Of a DNA stretch of 64,000 nt, positions 1 through 13,091 are shown piece after piece. The notes under the pieces were generated by a model. The model was not told the origin of the DNA. It searched no databases and saw only the letters and a list, made by a program, of their open reading frames with translations. A program made the translations under genes and the position numbers. Origin of the DNA: Macrotrachela quadricornifera (Eukaryota > Rotifera > Eurotatoria > Philodinida > Philodinidae); NCBI GenBank assembly GCA_022393335.1, contig JAJEKB010000290.1:62001-126000 (forward strand). Reading direction: 5' to 3'. Position 1 is the first letter of the stretch; every line of letters starts with the position of its first letter.

Positions 1-595
1 ATCAAGGGTTTTCCAAAAAAGACAGTGAATGACAAAAAACGACAATTATTCCGACGAAGAATGCCACTGATCGCTACCTAGTCCAAATAACCAATCTATA
101 TATGAAATTGTATCACTCCAAGAGCTTATTCATATCGATTTATTTAGTAAATACTTTTCTTCGCATTTGAATCGATGCGTGACGGAAGGCTAATCATGCA
201 GAGATTTATAAGACTATGGCTATGATATAGCCCGGCATCGTCACTGAATACGTGTCAGAAGTTTCAGCAGTGATCAAATTGTAGAGAAGTACCATTCTAA
301 GTATGTGGAGTCCCAAATGCAGCTGCTACACAAAATGAAATCTCATATGCCTCTCTTAGCCCAGATGCAACGACTTTCTATTGGGTCTGAGATAAGTTAA
401 ATATTTTCTGGAGTTTTGAGCACTCCTATCAGCGTCGGACACCAACGACGTACTGTTAATAATTTATTCTCGATGTTTCTGTGAGTCTATCTATTTGAAA
501 TGTGAAAAAGAAGAAAAAGAAGAATTTTAAGAGAAAGGAAGGACGAAGAAGGAAGACAGGACCTCTGCGAGACTTGTATAGTTTACAGAGAAAAA
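1..595. other. No gene recognised
   Basis: Unique-looking AT-rich sequence. There is a short purine-rich stretch at about 505-565 (GAAGAAAAAGAAG type), which explains a spurious phenylalanine-rich frame on the minus strand. Nothing here supports a gene. Confidence 0.5.
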
Positions 596-1541
596 TGTCA
601 AAGTGTTGGCTTGCAATCCGAAAAATTAATATTACCATGGAATATATACGAAAAAAATGAATTTTTTATTTTTTTTGCTACAGAACATAGAAATCTGAAT
701 TAAAGTATCCATAATTTTGCATCAATTTGCAACTCTTGACATGCTGATATAGGATATATAACTTATAGAACAGAACATCTAACTGTCCGGGTACAATTAG
801 AAAAATTCAGAGCACCATGGAATATATATGGACAAATTCTTTTTTTATTTTTTCGCTACGATAAATTCAAATTTGTATGCAACTATGTATAGTTTTGCAT
901 CATTCTGTAGCCCTTGAAATACTAATATAGGATATGTAATTTATAGAGAAAAATATTAAAGTGCTGGGGCACAATGAGAAAAATTAATATTACCATCGGA
1001 TACCGATGAAAAAATAATTCTCTTGGTTTTTTCGCCACGAAAAACCGAACTTTGAGTGAAAGTGCGCATACTATGCTATCGCGTTGTACTCCTTAACCTG
1101 CTGATATAGGATATGTAGTTTATAGAAAAAAAATATACCAAGCGTTCGGGTACAATTAGAAAAATTAATATTTTCATGAAATATATATAAAAAAGCTTGT
1201 CAGCGCAGTTTCTTTGGGGCCAAAATGTGGAACTCACATACCTTCAGAAAAAATAGGCTAAATAACCATCAGGTCTTGTTTGCTGCTAAGTATAACATGC
1301 AATGATCTTGATTGCTCTTTTCTTTCTTCACCCCACTATTTAATAAAACTATGTAAAGATCTTCATTTTATCTTCTCTCTTTGTCTTCCTCATCAATTTC
1401 AGACCACAAATCTCAATCAAAGTATGCATAATTTGATATGATTTTGCAGACGTTGAAATGCTGATATAGGATATATACTTTATTCAAAAAAGATTAAAGC
1501 GTTTGGTTACAATAAAAATAAATTAATAGTAGCATGGAATA
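596..1541. repeat. Tandem satellite, unit about 180 bp, ~5 degenerate copies
   Basis: The phrase GCTGATATAGGATAT (or a one- to three-base variant) recurs at about 742, 925, 1102 and 1452, spacings of about 183, 177 and 350 (two units). Each is followed by TATAGAA..., a GGGTACAATTAGAAAAATTAAT-type segment and an ACCATGGAATATATA-type segment. The unit beginning near 1195 has been overwritten by unrelated sequence. Unit length is nucleosome-scale, as in many satellites. The array stops at the fold-back element inserted at 1544. Confidence 0.75.
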
Positions 1542-1543
1542 TA

Positions 1544-2106
1544 CATGGTGGCTCAAAAGTCATGTTATCCCCCAAAAAAAAATTAAATATCTCCATTACA
1601 GCTAGAGCAAATGAGCTGATTTGTTTATCAATGACAGAGGCACGGTCAACCTTTATATCTAAAAAGACAAGTCTAAAGAGATAGTTTGTTAAATATCACT
1701 ATGAATCTCAACAAAAAAAAATTACTTTTTCACAGACAGAACAAGAAACAGTACACTTAACAAAGGATCTCTATAGGCAAGTCTTTATGAATATAAACTT
1801 AGTACATGCCTTTATCATTGATAAAGAATCAGCTCATTTACTTGAGCAGTAATAGAGATATTTGATTTTTTCCTGGTGAAATGACTTTTGCGTCACTCCA
1901 TATGTTGTTTTTTGTCATCTATGGAGAAGTGAAATGTTTTTGTTGAGATCACTAGTGATACTTAACAAAGGATCTCCTTAGGTTTCCCTTTATGGATATA
2001 AAGTTTAAACATGCCTCTATCATTCGTAAAAATATCAGCTCATTTGTCCGAACGGTAACGAAGATATTCAATTTCTTTTGGGTAACATGACTTTTGGGCG
2101 GCCCTG
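1544..2106. mobile_element. Fold-back MITE with TA target-site duplication (Tc1/mariner-type ends)
   Basis: The left end (CATGGTGGCTCAAAAGTCATG) and the reverse complement of the right end (CAGGGCCGCCCAAAAGTCATG) match, and the similarity continues inward through a stretch reading TCAGCTCATTTG on the right. TA lies on both sides (1542-1543, 2107-2108). A third, inner copy of the right arm lies at about 1800-1895, so the element is either a nested insertion or a partial tandem duplication of one arm. It has no coding capacity. Assignment to Tc1/mariner rests only on the TA duplication and the style of the termini. Confidence 0.7.
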
Positions 2107-2108
2107 TA

Positions 2109-3240
2109 TTTCAAATTGTTTTTTTTTCAGATGATAGGGCTTCTCTTTCTCTATAAAATGACATAATTGAATCAATATCTTCATACGACATTGATATGGG
2201 CGTTCTTGATTTATTAAGAAGGGCTCAAAACTCGGGAATCGTCCTTTAAAAAGAATTGATGACAAATTGATTTTGATCACATTGTCTAGAAATCAGCTGT
2301 CTTAAGTGTATGCTCAGCATTTTGACCTTATCTCGTGGATGACGGGACCATTTTAGCTTGGGACGTCTCAATTGGACAGAAAATAGTTTAGTCTACAAAT
2401 TGATTCTACTCAAGTGCGTAAGTTATGAGATAAAAGTGCTAGAAGTCAACAACTGCGTAGATCCGAAGAAATATTACACTCCAGGAGATGATATTTTGGA
2501 TTTTTCTTATGTGGTACACGAGATCCTAGGCTTGTTTTTCTACAAAATATAAAAGAAGAAGAAGAATAAGAATATCCCGCCTTTCGGCTACCTTTCAGTA
2601 GAGGGTCATGTTCGAGGACATTTTCATTGGCCAGATATTTTTCCTACAACTATTTCTAGCTGTAGCTCTGGACAGAAGGCTGGTCTGACTCAGAGTTCTT
2701 CCACTCATTTGGAACTCCCCATACACACTGACTAAACACATACTAACTATAGAAGCCGGTGTATGTCACAATGTAGTCAGTGTGCTATCGTGCGGATAAT
2801 CCAAAACAAATAGCCGTCAGTGGCTTGTCTAGGGTCATTCCATGTTTGGTGATACCGAAGTTCGAACACAATATCTTGGTATTGTGTGTCAAAAAACTTT
2901 ACTACTCAGCCATGACAGCTACAAAACATAGATCTCATCAAGACACATCTTCTGCCACTAAATTGTAAGAATAAAAAACCTGGGGAGCCAAGGTAGCATG
3001 GACGACACTTATAGGCGACTCTCTCTAGCGATCGTCGACTCAACTCCTAGAGTGATATAATATCTTTAGTAATCACAGAAACCGAGTTCAGATTCGTGTT
3101 CAACTTATACAACTGGATAGGAGGAGATATTTCAGAATAGTGTTGTGCTTATATCTAGCGAGATTATAGTCATAGATAACTTCGTGGACCTATGATAGAT
3201 ATATGATGCTCTCTGAATAAAAACGTTGACCGACTGAACC
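2109..3240. other. No gene recognised
   Basis: Mixed-composition intergenic sequence with short chance open frames (for example 2358-2552 and 2780-2968, both plus strand), none of which resembles a known domain. Confidence 0.4.
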
Positions 3241-3247
3241 TTTTTTC

Positions 3248-3382
3248 GGTACCATTTTAAGAACCCTTTTTAGTTCTAGCCAAAATTCAGAACTTAATAT
3301 AGTTTCGGACACAAATACAGAACTAAAAATGGTTTTAGATCGTTTCCTTAGAACCTAAAAAAGGGTTCTGGAAATAGTACCT
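3248..3382. repeat. Short imperfect inverted repeat (hairpin MITE candidate)
   Basis: The left side reads GGTACCATTTTAAGAACCC and the right side, reverse-complemented, GGTACTATTTCCAGAACCC, with the AAGAACCCTTTTT/AAAAAGGGTTC core well conserved. Total span is about 135 bp. No clear target duplication. Confidence 0.5.
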
Positions 3383-4034
3383 AAATGTACAACCTTAAAA
3401 AGTTCATGTTCCTTGTAAAAACCTTTAATGGTTTCCAATGAAACTTTTTTTTGAGAGTACACAGAGACATCTATATTTTCATAGCAATCCACCAATATTA
3501 ATAGCTATTGAGTTCGGATTTTTTCCATTTGATAACTATTTTTAGTAGCGACAAAATCATGCATCTAGAACATCCCAAAACCACTAGTCACTCTCGAGAT
3601 AGTTTAGGCACACTGCTCTCAGAATACAGGTTTTGCGCATTTTGGAACCCTGTTTAGGCAACTTTCATTTAAAAAACTACGGATTGATTCAAAACTCATA
3701 TTATATTCGAAATCAGCGTTAAAAACTAAGTCGATTCCTATATGTTTTAAATAGTTTTGCAAAAAGAAAAAAATTTTATGAAAAAGTGACCCTGCATCTC
3801 CCCTCTGAGATGCTCAACAATGACATTTTTTGTAACAACTCAGCCATTTCTCAATGAATCATCGTCATCTTGGAACTCGACGAAGATATTGATGAGATCA
3901 TTCTATGTACAAAAATTTCATGACAATTGGATCAGCCTTTCAAAAGTTACCGTGTAAACGGACGGTTGCACACAGTGACCGATTCTAGAGTGTATTCATT
4001 TTTTGAGTACACAAAAAATGATATTAGATCAATA
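3383..4034. other. No gene recognised
   Basis: Intergenic. A phrase near 3690-3730 (TATTCGAAATCAGCGTTAAAAACT) resembles the arms of the fold-back element at 9182-9865, so this may hold a fragment of that family. Confidence 0.35.
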
Positions 4035-4994
4035 AAGGGTGGTCCAGAAGTCCTGACTCGATTTGTATAACGAATTTCTTTATATTAAAACACATACTTG
4101 AAAATTTGTCTGTATGATAGAAAGATGCAGTAAAAGACGTTCTACAAAATAGCCTATGACTGATCCTACCTAACTCATATAACAAGAAAGTTATAAGTTT
4201 AGAAATATGCGTTGCAAAAAATAAAAATTAACCGTGGACATTTTACATGGTTGGAAACAATATTATTCCAAAGGGTAACGCTCTAAATTCATATAAAGTA
4301 CCTAATGAATTTTACACCAAATGAAAGCTCGTCGAAAACAGGATTTATTGGTATTAAATAGTAAGAGTTCTCAAAATTTTTTAATGTCAAACTTAAGAAA
4401 TTTTCAGAAATTTTACACTTTTTTTGGCATAAAAAATTAAAGCGTCAGTAAGTCAAAAAGAGAGTAATCACTTTTTCTTGGAAGATTTTAGATGGTTCGA
4501 TGGAGCTTGTCGAGCTCTACAAAACTGTTTTTATTAACAATTTTTTAAGCCGTTTTTCTGAGACAAAACATTCCAAGAACTACTTGTAAAATCTTAAACA
4601 ATGTCAGAAAACTCATTTTTTTTAAATGGACAAAAACATTCGACTTTTCAATAAAATTTGGTTTTTTCGTTGTTTTTACAACCACAGACGCTTCAAAATA
4701 CATATATTAGACGCAGTCTTTCACGCTTCATCTAGTGTGAATTTATAGCGTTACCCCCTGGAATAATATTGTTTCCAACCATGTAAAATGTCCACGGTTA
4801 ATTTTTATTTTTTGCAACGCATATTTCTAAACTTATAACTTTCTTGTTATATGAGTTAGGTAGGATCAGTCATAGGCTATTTTGTAGAACGTCTTTTACT
4901 GCATCTTTCTATCATACAGACAAATTTTCAAGTATGTGTTTTAATATAAAGAAATTCGTTATACAAATCGAGTCAGGACTTCTGGACCACCCTT
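4035..4994. mobile_element. 960-bp fold-back element with TA target-site duplication
   Basis: Arms of about 250 bp at each end are near-perfect reverse complements: AAGGGTGGTCCAGAAGTCCT at the left, its complement at the right, continuing to about 4290 and 4745. TA flanks both ends (4033-4034, 4995-4996). The middle holds AT-rich sequence and the phrase GAGCTCTACAAAACTGT, which recurs inside other fold-backs of the window. An open frame at 4844-5038 lies in the right arm and is not a gene. Non-autonomous; likely Tc1/mariner-mobilised. Confidence 0.8.
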
Positions 4995-4996
4995 TA

Positions 4997-6282
4997 TTCC
5001 TTACCACTGACTGTTTACAAGTTTCCGTCAACACTTAGAATTCTTCATTTTGCTTTCAACATTTTAACTTTCGACGTTTTTATTTGATGCTACTTTTTCA
5101 AAAAGTAATTATGAAGAAAAAAGTAGTAAAACGGCAGATGTAGTCTGTAGAAAATATTTAAGCATACATTAAAGAGACGACTGAAGAAAGCAAAATTGAA
5201 AATGTGAACATGTTAAAGAGAATAATTGCACAGATTTCGAAAATAATAAGTCTTCAGATATACTCGAAATTAATGAATTCAATTCCATGAAGACTAACCT
5301 GATTAATCGATAAAAAAAGGTATAAAATCATCAAGAAAGATTGTAAGAACATCACAATATAAGGCTGTATGTTATTTGTTATTGTATTTGTAATGAATAA
5401 TAATTTTTATATTTCTGACTTGTCGATAAAATATTGATCGTTATTTTTGAGATATGTGAGAAAAAAGATTTTTATGGTGTTATCTTATGCATCTCTGTTT
5501 ACATAATGAATAGAGTCATCAAATTTTTTATGACATTTTATTAGTTACGAAGGAAAAGATACCAAAGTTTGAACATTTTGGATTTGTTGTCAAAAAGGAG
5601 GAACAATTTTCCTGATAGGATTCCTATAAATCACTCTTCAGCATCAGAAAAAATTTTTTGTGCTTGTTATGAAAAGATAATTGACGCTTTTGTTATTCAA
5701 CGTAAGTACGGCCGAATAATACGGAAATAACTGTTGTTTCTTTATTTTTTCTATTTTTTGTTTTTGTCTTTTAATTCCACTTAATAAAATAAAAGATACT
5801 TTGTTTTCTTTCCCTCTTGAGAGTAACGAAAGTTAACAGATTCAATTGAGTTTCAACAAAGGTTTTCGCTATGCCAAAAAATTTTTTAAAAGATTGTAGG
5901 ACACTGCTTGGACACTCACAATTTCCTAATTACATTCAGTACTGAAGGGAATGTTTCCTGGATAATGATTCAAAATCTGATATGAGAAATTGAAGCATTG
6001 CTCAAACTTTGAATTTAGTTTTCATTTTCCTTTGCAAAAACTCATTTCAATGAGATGTAACATCTTGTAGTAGATTAATTCCTGTGTGTTGCATCAAAAT
6101 ATTCTATAACATTATTCCAAATAAACATATTTTATTGAGAACTGAATTTTATTCCCGAAAGACATAGGAGATTCTTCCATTTCAAAGAGAAATGCGTCAA
6201 CCTCGCAAAGACATCAAGAAACGCTTTCTTAAACGACACCATCATTCATAAGAACGCACCAACATAAGCAGAAACCAACTTT
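4997..6282. other. No gene recognised
   Basis: AT-rich intergenic sequence with no repeat or coding signal that I could support. Confidence 0.4.
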
Positions 6283-6284
6283 AT

Positions 6285-6640
6285 AGAAAAGAGAAATCTT
6301 TTATCCATTTCTACTTTCATAATCAGAAATAAAAAGACATAGAGGGAAATCGATCATTTATATTTTTATATTAAGAATAGTTTCTATCAGAGATGGAATT
6401 TTTTCCATGTGAAATCTTTTATCCAATTTTATCTTCACAAGAAGAAGTTTAAAATGTATTGAGGGAAATCGATGATTTTATCTTTTCATTCTATGTGTAG
6501 TTTCGACAGAAATGAGTTTTTACTATGAGAAATGTAAAATATTCAAAAAAATATTTTTCATCTATTTCGACCATCATAAACAGAAGTGAAACAAGTCTAG
6601 AGAGAAATTAATCATTTTCCTTTTCGATTTGTGGGAGAAA
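6285..6640. repeat. Tandem repeat, unit about 120-130 bp, three degenerate copies
   Basis: The segment GAAATCTTTTATCCATTT followed by CTTTCATAA, CAGAAAT, AGAGGGAAATCGAT occurs at about 6289, again at about 6411, and in weaker form at about 6550. The copies keep the same order of sub-motifs. Confidence 0.55.
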
Positions 6641-7070
6641 TTGAAATATAAATAATTTTTCTATGGAAGTTAAAATAGAGGCGTAATATCAAATAATGAA
6701 TTGTATAGGCTTATATATAGTTTTTGTTTGCCATTTTTTCATTCTTTTTCTATAGTTGAAACATATCTATTTTAGAAAAAAAAAATTTATATACGTTTAA
6801 ATGGAAATACATTAACAATATGAAATAGTATATTATCTATGTATATTTTCTCATTGTTTCATACCGTGTATTCCTATTTAAGGATTTCTCTTCAAGGTGA
6901 AAACCATTTTACTATGATTTGAAATGCGTGTGATAGAACTGCACACACATTGTGTATATGCATTTTCTTTCTTTCATTCTATTTTTTCTTGCTAGATACA
7001 ACTCTATGAGAGGCAAAGCATTTCTCCATAAAGTGCTAAAATTTCCAGCGCAAGTGCTTCTATCAGTGTG
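6641..7070. other. No gene recognised
   Basis: AT-rich intergenic sequence; nothing supported. Confidence 0.4.
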
Positions 7071-7074
7071 AGAA

Positions 7075-8585
7075 TTAAAACTGGTTGAGTTATAACCGAT
7101 TAACTGTGTAATCGAAAAGTCTATTTTAGTTGTAACTTTTAACCTCAGTTATAATCAAAGTTATAACTGTCAATTACAGTTATCGCCATCGATCATTTGA
7201 GTTGTGTCATCCAAGTTAAATGTTATGGACCATGTTCACGTAATGCAACACTTCACTGATCCACTGTTGAAAATTTTTTTCTTCGAATTGAACAGATCTG
7301 AATGTGTTATGCGGTGTAGTTTTTAAGATTGATTAAGAATTTGGCGTTTATTTTGTAAAAAAGCTAGGTTTTGGCATCGAAAATTGGGTTCTAAACTTTT
7401 CAAAATTGTATTTTGAATTTTCTATCCAAGAAATTTTTTCAAGAAACTGTCGAGAGACACATTATTCGATGCAGAACTTCATTCTGTACCAAATGGCCTG
7501 TCTAGTTTTAACTTGGGTAGCTAAGGACATTTTGTAAACTCTTATACAATTTCTAACTTACTGTTCATTCTATGAGCTCTCATATCGAAATATGCATCTC
7601 ATTCTTGTGTGGAACGATTAGCTATATGGAAAAGATTAATACTTATAAAATTCAAATCACTCTGCATTTTCAATGCCTTAAAACTGGTCGAAAAAAAGTG
7701 TTTAACCGTGTTGCGTTTAGTTTTTGGATTTTTCATCTGAACAAAAAATACTTTAAGGAAAAATCTTTTTTACTGCCTAAAAGCCTGTCCAATACTCTAC
7801 AAATCTGATTCTAGCAGAATTTCATTTGGAGAAATAATTTCGCGAGAAATTAGAATTTTCTCGCCGGTGCTGCAGAAAAAGAATCTTTTTATGCAGCAGC
7901 ACTACGCGATAATAAAAACTTTCTAGACGCTCAAGACTTCAACCAAAAAAGGTCATTTTTATAGGGTAAATAACGTTTGATAAACTGCATCAAGTGGCGC
8001 TTGAACGAACTCTCTAGCTTTTATATCTTCCGTCATAATTGTAGAATGTATCAAAAATGCAACAGAGCTACGTTTCGACAAGCCGTAATACTGGTTTTCT
8101 AAAAATGGAGGTCTCATTTATCCTCATACACACCTATCTTGAATTTGTTTTGATCATTGCTGTGAGAAATATTCATCGAAAAAACCACTATATAAGTTGC
8201 ATTCTCAATTGTTTTGATTACTGCTGAGTTATTTTGCAAGTCAACTTTCGTAAAATAGTTTCAATTCGGTTCAATCATTATACAAGCGCAAAAAAGTATA
8301 GATGACGGATACTGAGCAACGTTTCACACGTTTAAGAAGAGAAAATCGGCGAATTAACAGATTTATTTTTTCGAAAATAACTACAAATGAAGCTAATATT
8401 TGTTCAACTTCGTAAACTTTGATTACAATATCTACAAATTTAATATTCAAAAGTATTTCTTAATAGTAACTGTAGTTAGTTATAACTGAGGTTAAAAATG
8501 AAAACTGCGGTTAAAAATTATAATCGATATTATAACCATTGTAACTTTTTACCAGTTTTCTCAACTTTTAACTTTTGAAAAATTC
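7075..8585. mobile_element. Degenerate long inverted-repeat element (~1.5 kb)
   Basis: The left flank (about 7078-7180) reads AACTGGTTGAGTTATAACC ... TTTTAACCTCAGTTATAA. The right flank (about 8465-8580) carries GTTATAACTGAGGTTAAAA ... TTACCAGTTTTCTCAAC, its approximate reverse complement. The interior contains ATTCGATGCAGAACTTCATT, related to the repeated TCGATGCAGAA phrase inside the element at 10382-13087. Exact ends and target duplication are unclear, so this is an old or disrupted copy. Confidence 0.45.
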
Positions 8586-8639
8586 GTTTTAACTCCAGCA
8601 TGAGTTTCTACTATCCACTATTGTGTTTCTCAGATAAAC

Positions 8640-8905
8640 TACCGTAAGCAAAACGAGTCATTTTATTTTATTGCTAATTTAATTAAATTACATAGGAAAA
8701 AAAAATATATTTAAAATAAATTGTATTTGTTGCCGTTTATGTCGATTTAAATTTAAAGTCTATTTATTTAAGGTACGAACTATTTAAAAAAAATCTGAAC
8801 AGATACCCTAGTAGCAATTCTTATAGAACTAAATATTTAAATTGATTAAATCGAATCATGTGAATTTAATAGATTTTCAAATTTATTTTATTATTGTCTT
8901 GATCA
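8640..8905. repeat. A/T simple-sequence block
   Basis: Almost entirely A and T with recurring TTTATTTAAATT and TTAATTTAATTAAATT variants, the same kind of sequence as the larger blocks at 13.1-17.8 kb. Confidence 0.5.
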
Positions 8906-9181
8906 TGCGCTACAATGTTTTAGCATTTAAGAGTTTATCCTTTTTCTGACATCCTACAAAAGTCAGTTTTAACTCCATCATATTATGATAGACGTGTGAT
9001 TTGTTCTAAGTACAGTTCCATTTGCTAAAAGTGCCTCGAAAAAATTTTACTTTGGACGACAGAAGAGAAACAACATCTAGAAAGTATTATGTCAAATATC
9101 TTACTGTTACGAACCTTTTAAGAAATTTGAACTGTCGAAGTAGCATAGAAGAATTTTTTTATTTCTTTAGAAAGTCATCTA

Positions 9182-9865
9182 TTATCGGCGCCAGAAGTCA
9201 AGACAGTCGCTTGTTTTTTCAATAACTGTTGATAGGAACCAGATAAAGACCTGCGGCTTTCAACATTTAGTAAACAAGACTCAGGAGCATATTTTTGTAA
9301 GCAAAATCTTTCCTGAGACAAACTCCAAAGATTGGTTTTTTCAGAGGATCTTTGAAAAACCATGCTGACTTTTTAAAAATGGTGTGGGAGTTTTCTGATT
9401 TTTTACATATTCGAAATCATCGTCAAAAACTGCGTTGACTCATATATTTTTCGGTTCTCTCAACGAAAATTTTTTTTTCGTCAAAAAATTAGCTGCGAGC
9501 TATTTTTTGACTGAATCCATTCATTGACCTAGTCCTAAAGACGACTGAAGATGAATTTTCAATGAGATTAAACTTTCGTTGAAAGGCTTGAAAACTATAT
9601 GAATCGACGCAGTTTTTGACACTGATTTCGAATATGTAAAACAAATCAATAGACTCCCATGACATTTTTTTAAAAGCCACTGTGTTTTTTCAAAGATTCT
9701 CTGGAAAACCAATCTTCGGAGTTTGTCTCAGAAGGGATTTTGATTACAAAAATATACTGTTCGGTCTTTGCTATGAAATGCTGAAAACTCCAGGTCTCTA
9801 AGTTGTTTCTGTCAAAAGTCATTCAAAAAAAAACAACCGACTGCCTTGGCTTCTGGTGGCGATAG
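9182..9865. mobile_element. Fold-back element with TA duplication, same family as 31792-32374
   Basis: The left end (TTATCGGCGCCAGAAGTCAA) pairs with the right end (reverse complement CTATCGCCACCAGAAGCCAA), and the pairing continues through phrases such as GACAAACTCC, TATTCGAAATCA and AAAACTGCGT. TA flanks both ends (9180-9181, 9866-9867). Arms are about 75-85% alike, so this copy is old. The internal segment around 9220-9270 (GATAGGAACCAGATAAAGACCTGCGG type) is related to the one at 31840-31870, which links the two elements even though the outermost termini differ. Short open frames here are arm artefacts. Confidence 0.7.
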
Positions 9866-9867
9866 TA

Positions 9868-10377
9868 GTTCGTCGTTTACACGCTACTATATCAGACATT
9901 TCATAGTTTTAATCATAAATTCCATTATTTTTTATCCTTCTATAAACATCATCGTACAGTTGAGCAGAATTCTTGAACTAGAATTCTAAGGTCTATATAG
10001 AATAAATAATTATCTCGATAAACATGACTCGATTTTTGTAAAAAAATATTGATAACTACAGTTTGAAGAAATCATCAAAGATAAACTGTTTATTAGGCTT
10101 TTTGTAAATTGTCGCTAGAGATTTTTTGCATAAATCTAATGAATAGTTTGATTCTCGTAGTTGATATTGAGTGACCAGTGGGTAATGTCACTTTTAAAAG
10201 CATAAATAGTCGTTGTATTTATTGAATTTATCTTTTCGTGTATATCGCCAATGAAGAGTATCTATTATAAGACTATTTTATTTAAGTTAATTTCTTCGAA
10301 CTCATTCAATAGAATTGAATCAATAATTTTTAGATATTTTAAAAATCCCGTATTTACTTTATTCTAATTTAATTTAT
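9868..10377. other. No gene recognised
   Basis: AT-rich intergenic sequence. It ends at the TTAA target of the next element. Confidence 0.4.
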
Positions 10378-10381
10378 TTAA

Positions 10382-13087
10382 GAGACGTTCCATGAGAAAA
10401 TCAAAGATTGCCAAAACATGGGGGTCAACGGATTTTGGATCTGACCCCATAGGAACTTAGGCATTATTGACCCATATATGAATCCAAAATATTACGGTCT
10501 AAAGATTTACTTTAAGAGAGTTAAGGTATGTGGAACCATACCACCCCCAAAAATGACCCTGAAAAATGGGCAAAATTGAACTTTTTTGTTTTCTGAATTT
10601 TTTTCATATAAGTTTTTCTTTAATCAAATCGAGTCATATACCAATCGATAGAGCTTGAGTTGCTCTACAAAACTGTCTATATAGCATTTTCTAATTGTCT
10701 CAAAATATAGGGAGAATACTCAAAATACATTATTTTTGGCTACTTCAAAAATCCATTAGTTCTCAGTAATTTGCCCAAACGACCTAGTGAGAAATCGATT
10801 GCCAAAAATATCGACACACCATCTTGTAGCCCATTCGATTCTGCATCGAATCGTATATTAGGCTTCTCTCCAAAATGTTCTAGCGGTGCAAAAGATAAAC
10901 TTGAAGATTGACGACTAACACCATTTTTTATCTATTTTCTATAAAAATCACTGCTATATGATATTTATATTTATAATTTTTTTTCAATTCTTTTCCACAA
11001 TTCAAACTAAGTTATACACCAATCGATAGAACTTGACTTGCTCTACAAGATGATATATATGGGATCATCTATAGTTTCAAAATACTACCAAAAAAGTACA
11101 ATTACTCAGTTTTCGCACATAACCAAAGCATTTGTCCAATGGTATTTTAATAAAATATGCATTATATTTCACAACTTCAAACGAATCAATAGACTCATAT
11201 CGTAGCCCGTTCAATTCTGCATCGAACGATGTATTGGGCATTAATTTCAAATGTCCAACAGTGGAATAGATCAGCGGTAGACACCATCCCGGTCAAATTC
11301 TCATGTTATTAGTTGTGATTCTTGCAGTCATACGAAAGCATACTTCAGCAAGGTGTACTAGCAAGATTTCTTTATCATATACGTGGCTCAACATGTTCAC
11401 TCTACTGAGAGTATTTTCAAAACGAAAATCGATATCTGATAAAGCACTTTTACCATAATATCACGCGTGAGCGCTCACTTATATGGTTTTAGGACCCATA
11501 TTTAACGATTATCCAATACTATCATCAGCGTATCATTTTCAAAAGTGTCATATTCGGAATCAGCTCAAAAAACTGAGTTAGAAAAAATATGTTTCAGCTT
11601 GGTTTCATATCTTTCATTTTTCATCGATATTTCCCTGGGGGGTACCCCAGGAAAATTTTCAAAAAAATGAATTCGTTCACAACTAGTGTTTTGTTCATTT
11701 TTTTACCAAGAATTTTAATTTCTAATAACATTTTAAAACGTTTAGACGTATTTTGCACGCTTGAAACCAGTTTTGGAACAATTTGATTTTTGTCGAAAAT
11801 TTCCTTGGGGGGTACTCCAGGTAAATTTCGATGAAAAATGAAAGGTTTAAAACTGAGCTGAAAGATACTTTTTCTAACTCAGTTTTTTGAGCTGATTCCA
11901 AATATGGCACTTTCCAAAATGATACATGAATGATACTCCTTGAAAACCGTTGAATATGGGTCCAAAAAGCATATAAATGAGCTCTTACGGTTTATATTAG
12001 AGTAAAAATGCTTTCCGAATATCGATTTTTGCTTTAAATATAGTCTCAGTAGAAGGAACATGTTGCATCACGTATATGATAAAGTAATTTTGCTAGTGCA
12101 TCTTGCTGAAGTATATGACTTTATATGACTATAAGAAACACCACTAATAACCAGGAAGCAGAAGTAGAACGGTATTTATTGCTGATCTATCACTCCTGTT
12201 GAACATTTGAAATTTTCCCCAATACATCGTTCGATGCAGAACTGAACGGGCTACAATATGAATCTATTGATTTTCTTAGAGTCAAAATATACTACGAAGA
12301 TTCTACCAAAATACTAACTAGCTAAGTGCTCATTTTATGTCCAAACCTACAGTATGTAGGTATTTTCTCTTCTATATTGAGATAAACAAAAAGTGCTATG
12401 TAGGCAGTTTTGTAGAGCATGTTAAGGTCTATCGATTGGTTTATGATTTATTTCAAAAAATAAAATATTATAAAGAAAAAAATCACAAACATGAACATGG
12501 CCACTCGTTTAGTTTTATAGAAAATAGATAAAAAATGGTGTTAGTCGTCAATCTTCAAGTTTATCTTTTGCACCGCTAGAACATTTTGGAGAGAAGCCTA
12601 ATATACGATTCGATGCAGAATCGAATGGGCTACAAGATGGTGTGTCGATATTTTTGGCAATCGATTTCTCACTAGGTCGTTTGGGCAAATTACTGAGAAC
12701 TAATGGATTTTTGAAGTAGCCAAAAATAATGTATTTTGAGTATTCTCCCTATATTTTGAGACAATTAGAAAATGCTATATAGACAGTTTTGTAGAGCAAC
12801 TCAAGCTCTATCGATTGGTATATGACTCGATTTGATTAAAGAAAAACTTATATGAAAAAAATTCAGAAAACAAAAAAGTTCAATTTTGCCCATTTTTCAG
12901 GGTCATTTTTGGGGGTGGTATGGTTCCACATACCTTAACTCTCTTAAAGTAAATCTTTAGACCGTAATATTTTGGATTCATATATGGGTCAATAATGCCT
13001 AAGTTCCTATGGGGTCAGATCCAAAATCCGTTGACCCCCATGTTTTGACCTATATAGGAAATCCTTGGTTTTCTCATGGAACGTCTC
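10382..13087. mobile_element. 2.7-kb palindromic transposon with TTAA target-site duplication
   Basis: The left terminus GAGACGTTCCATGAGAAAA is mirrored at the right end, and TTAA flanks both (10378-10381 and 13088-13091). The whole element folds about an axis near 11,735. The outermost ~500 bp of each arm are almost identical and the inner parts are more diverged. Each arm contains two related ~376-bp modules, each with a CAATCGATAGA(G/A)CTTGA phrase (10,637 and 11,013 on the left) and a later TTCTGCATCGAA phrase. Next to the loop lies a symmetric GGGGGGTACYCCAGG motif (about 11,635 and 11,808). There is no transposase. The TTAA target fits piggyBac, Kolobok or Sola3 mobilisation. Confidence 0.85.
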
Positions 13088-13091
13088 TTAA

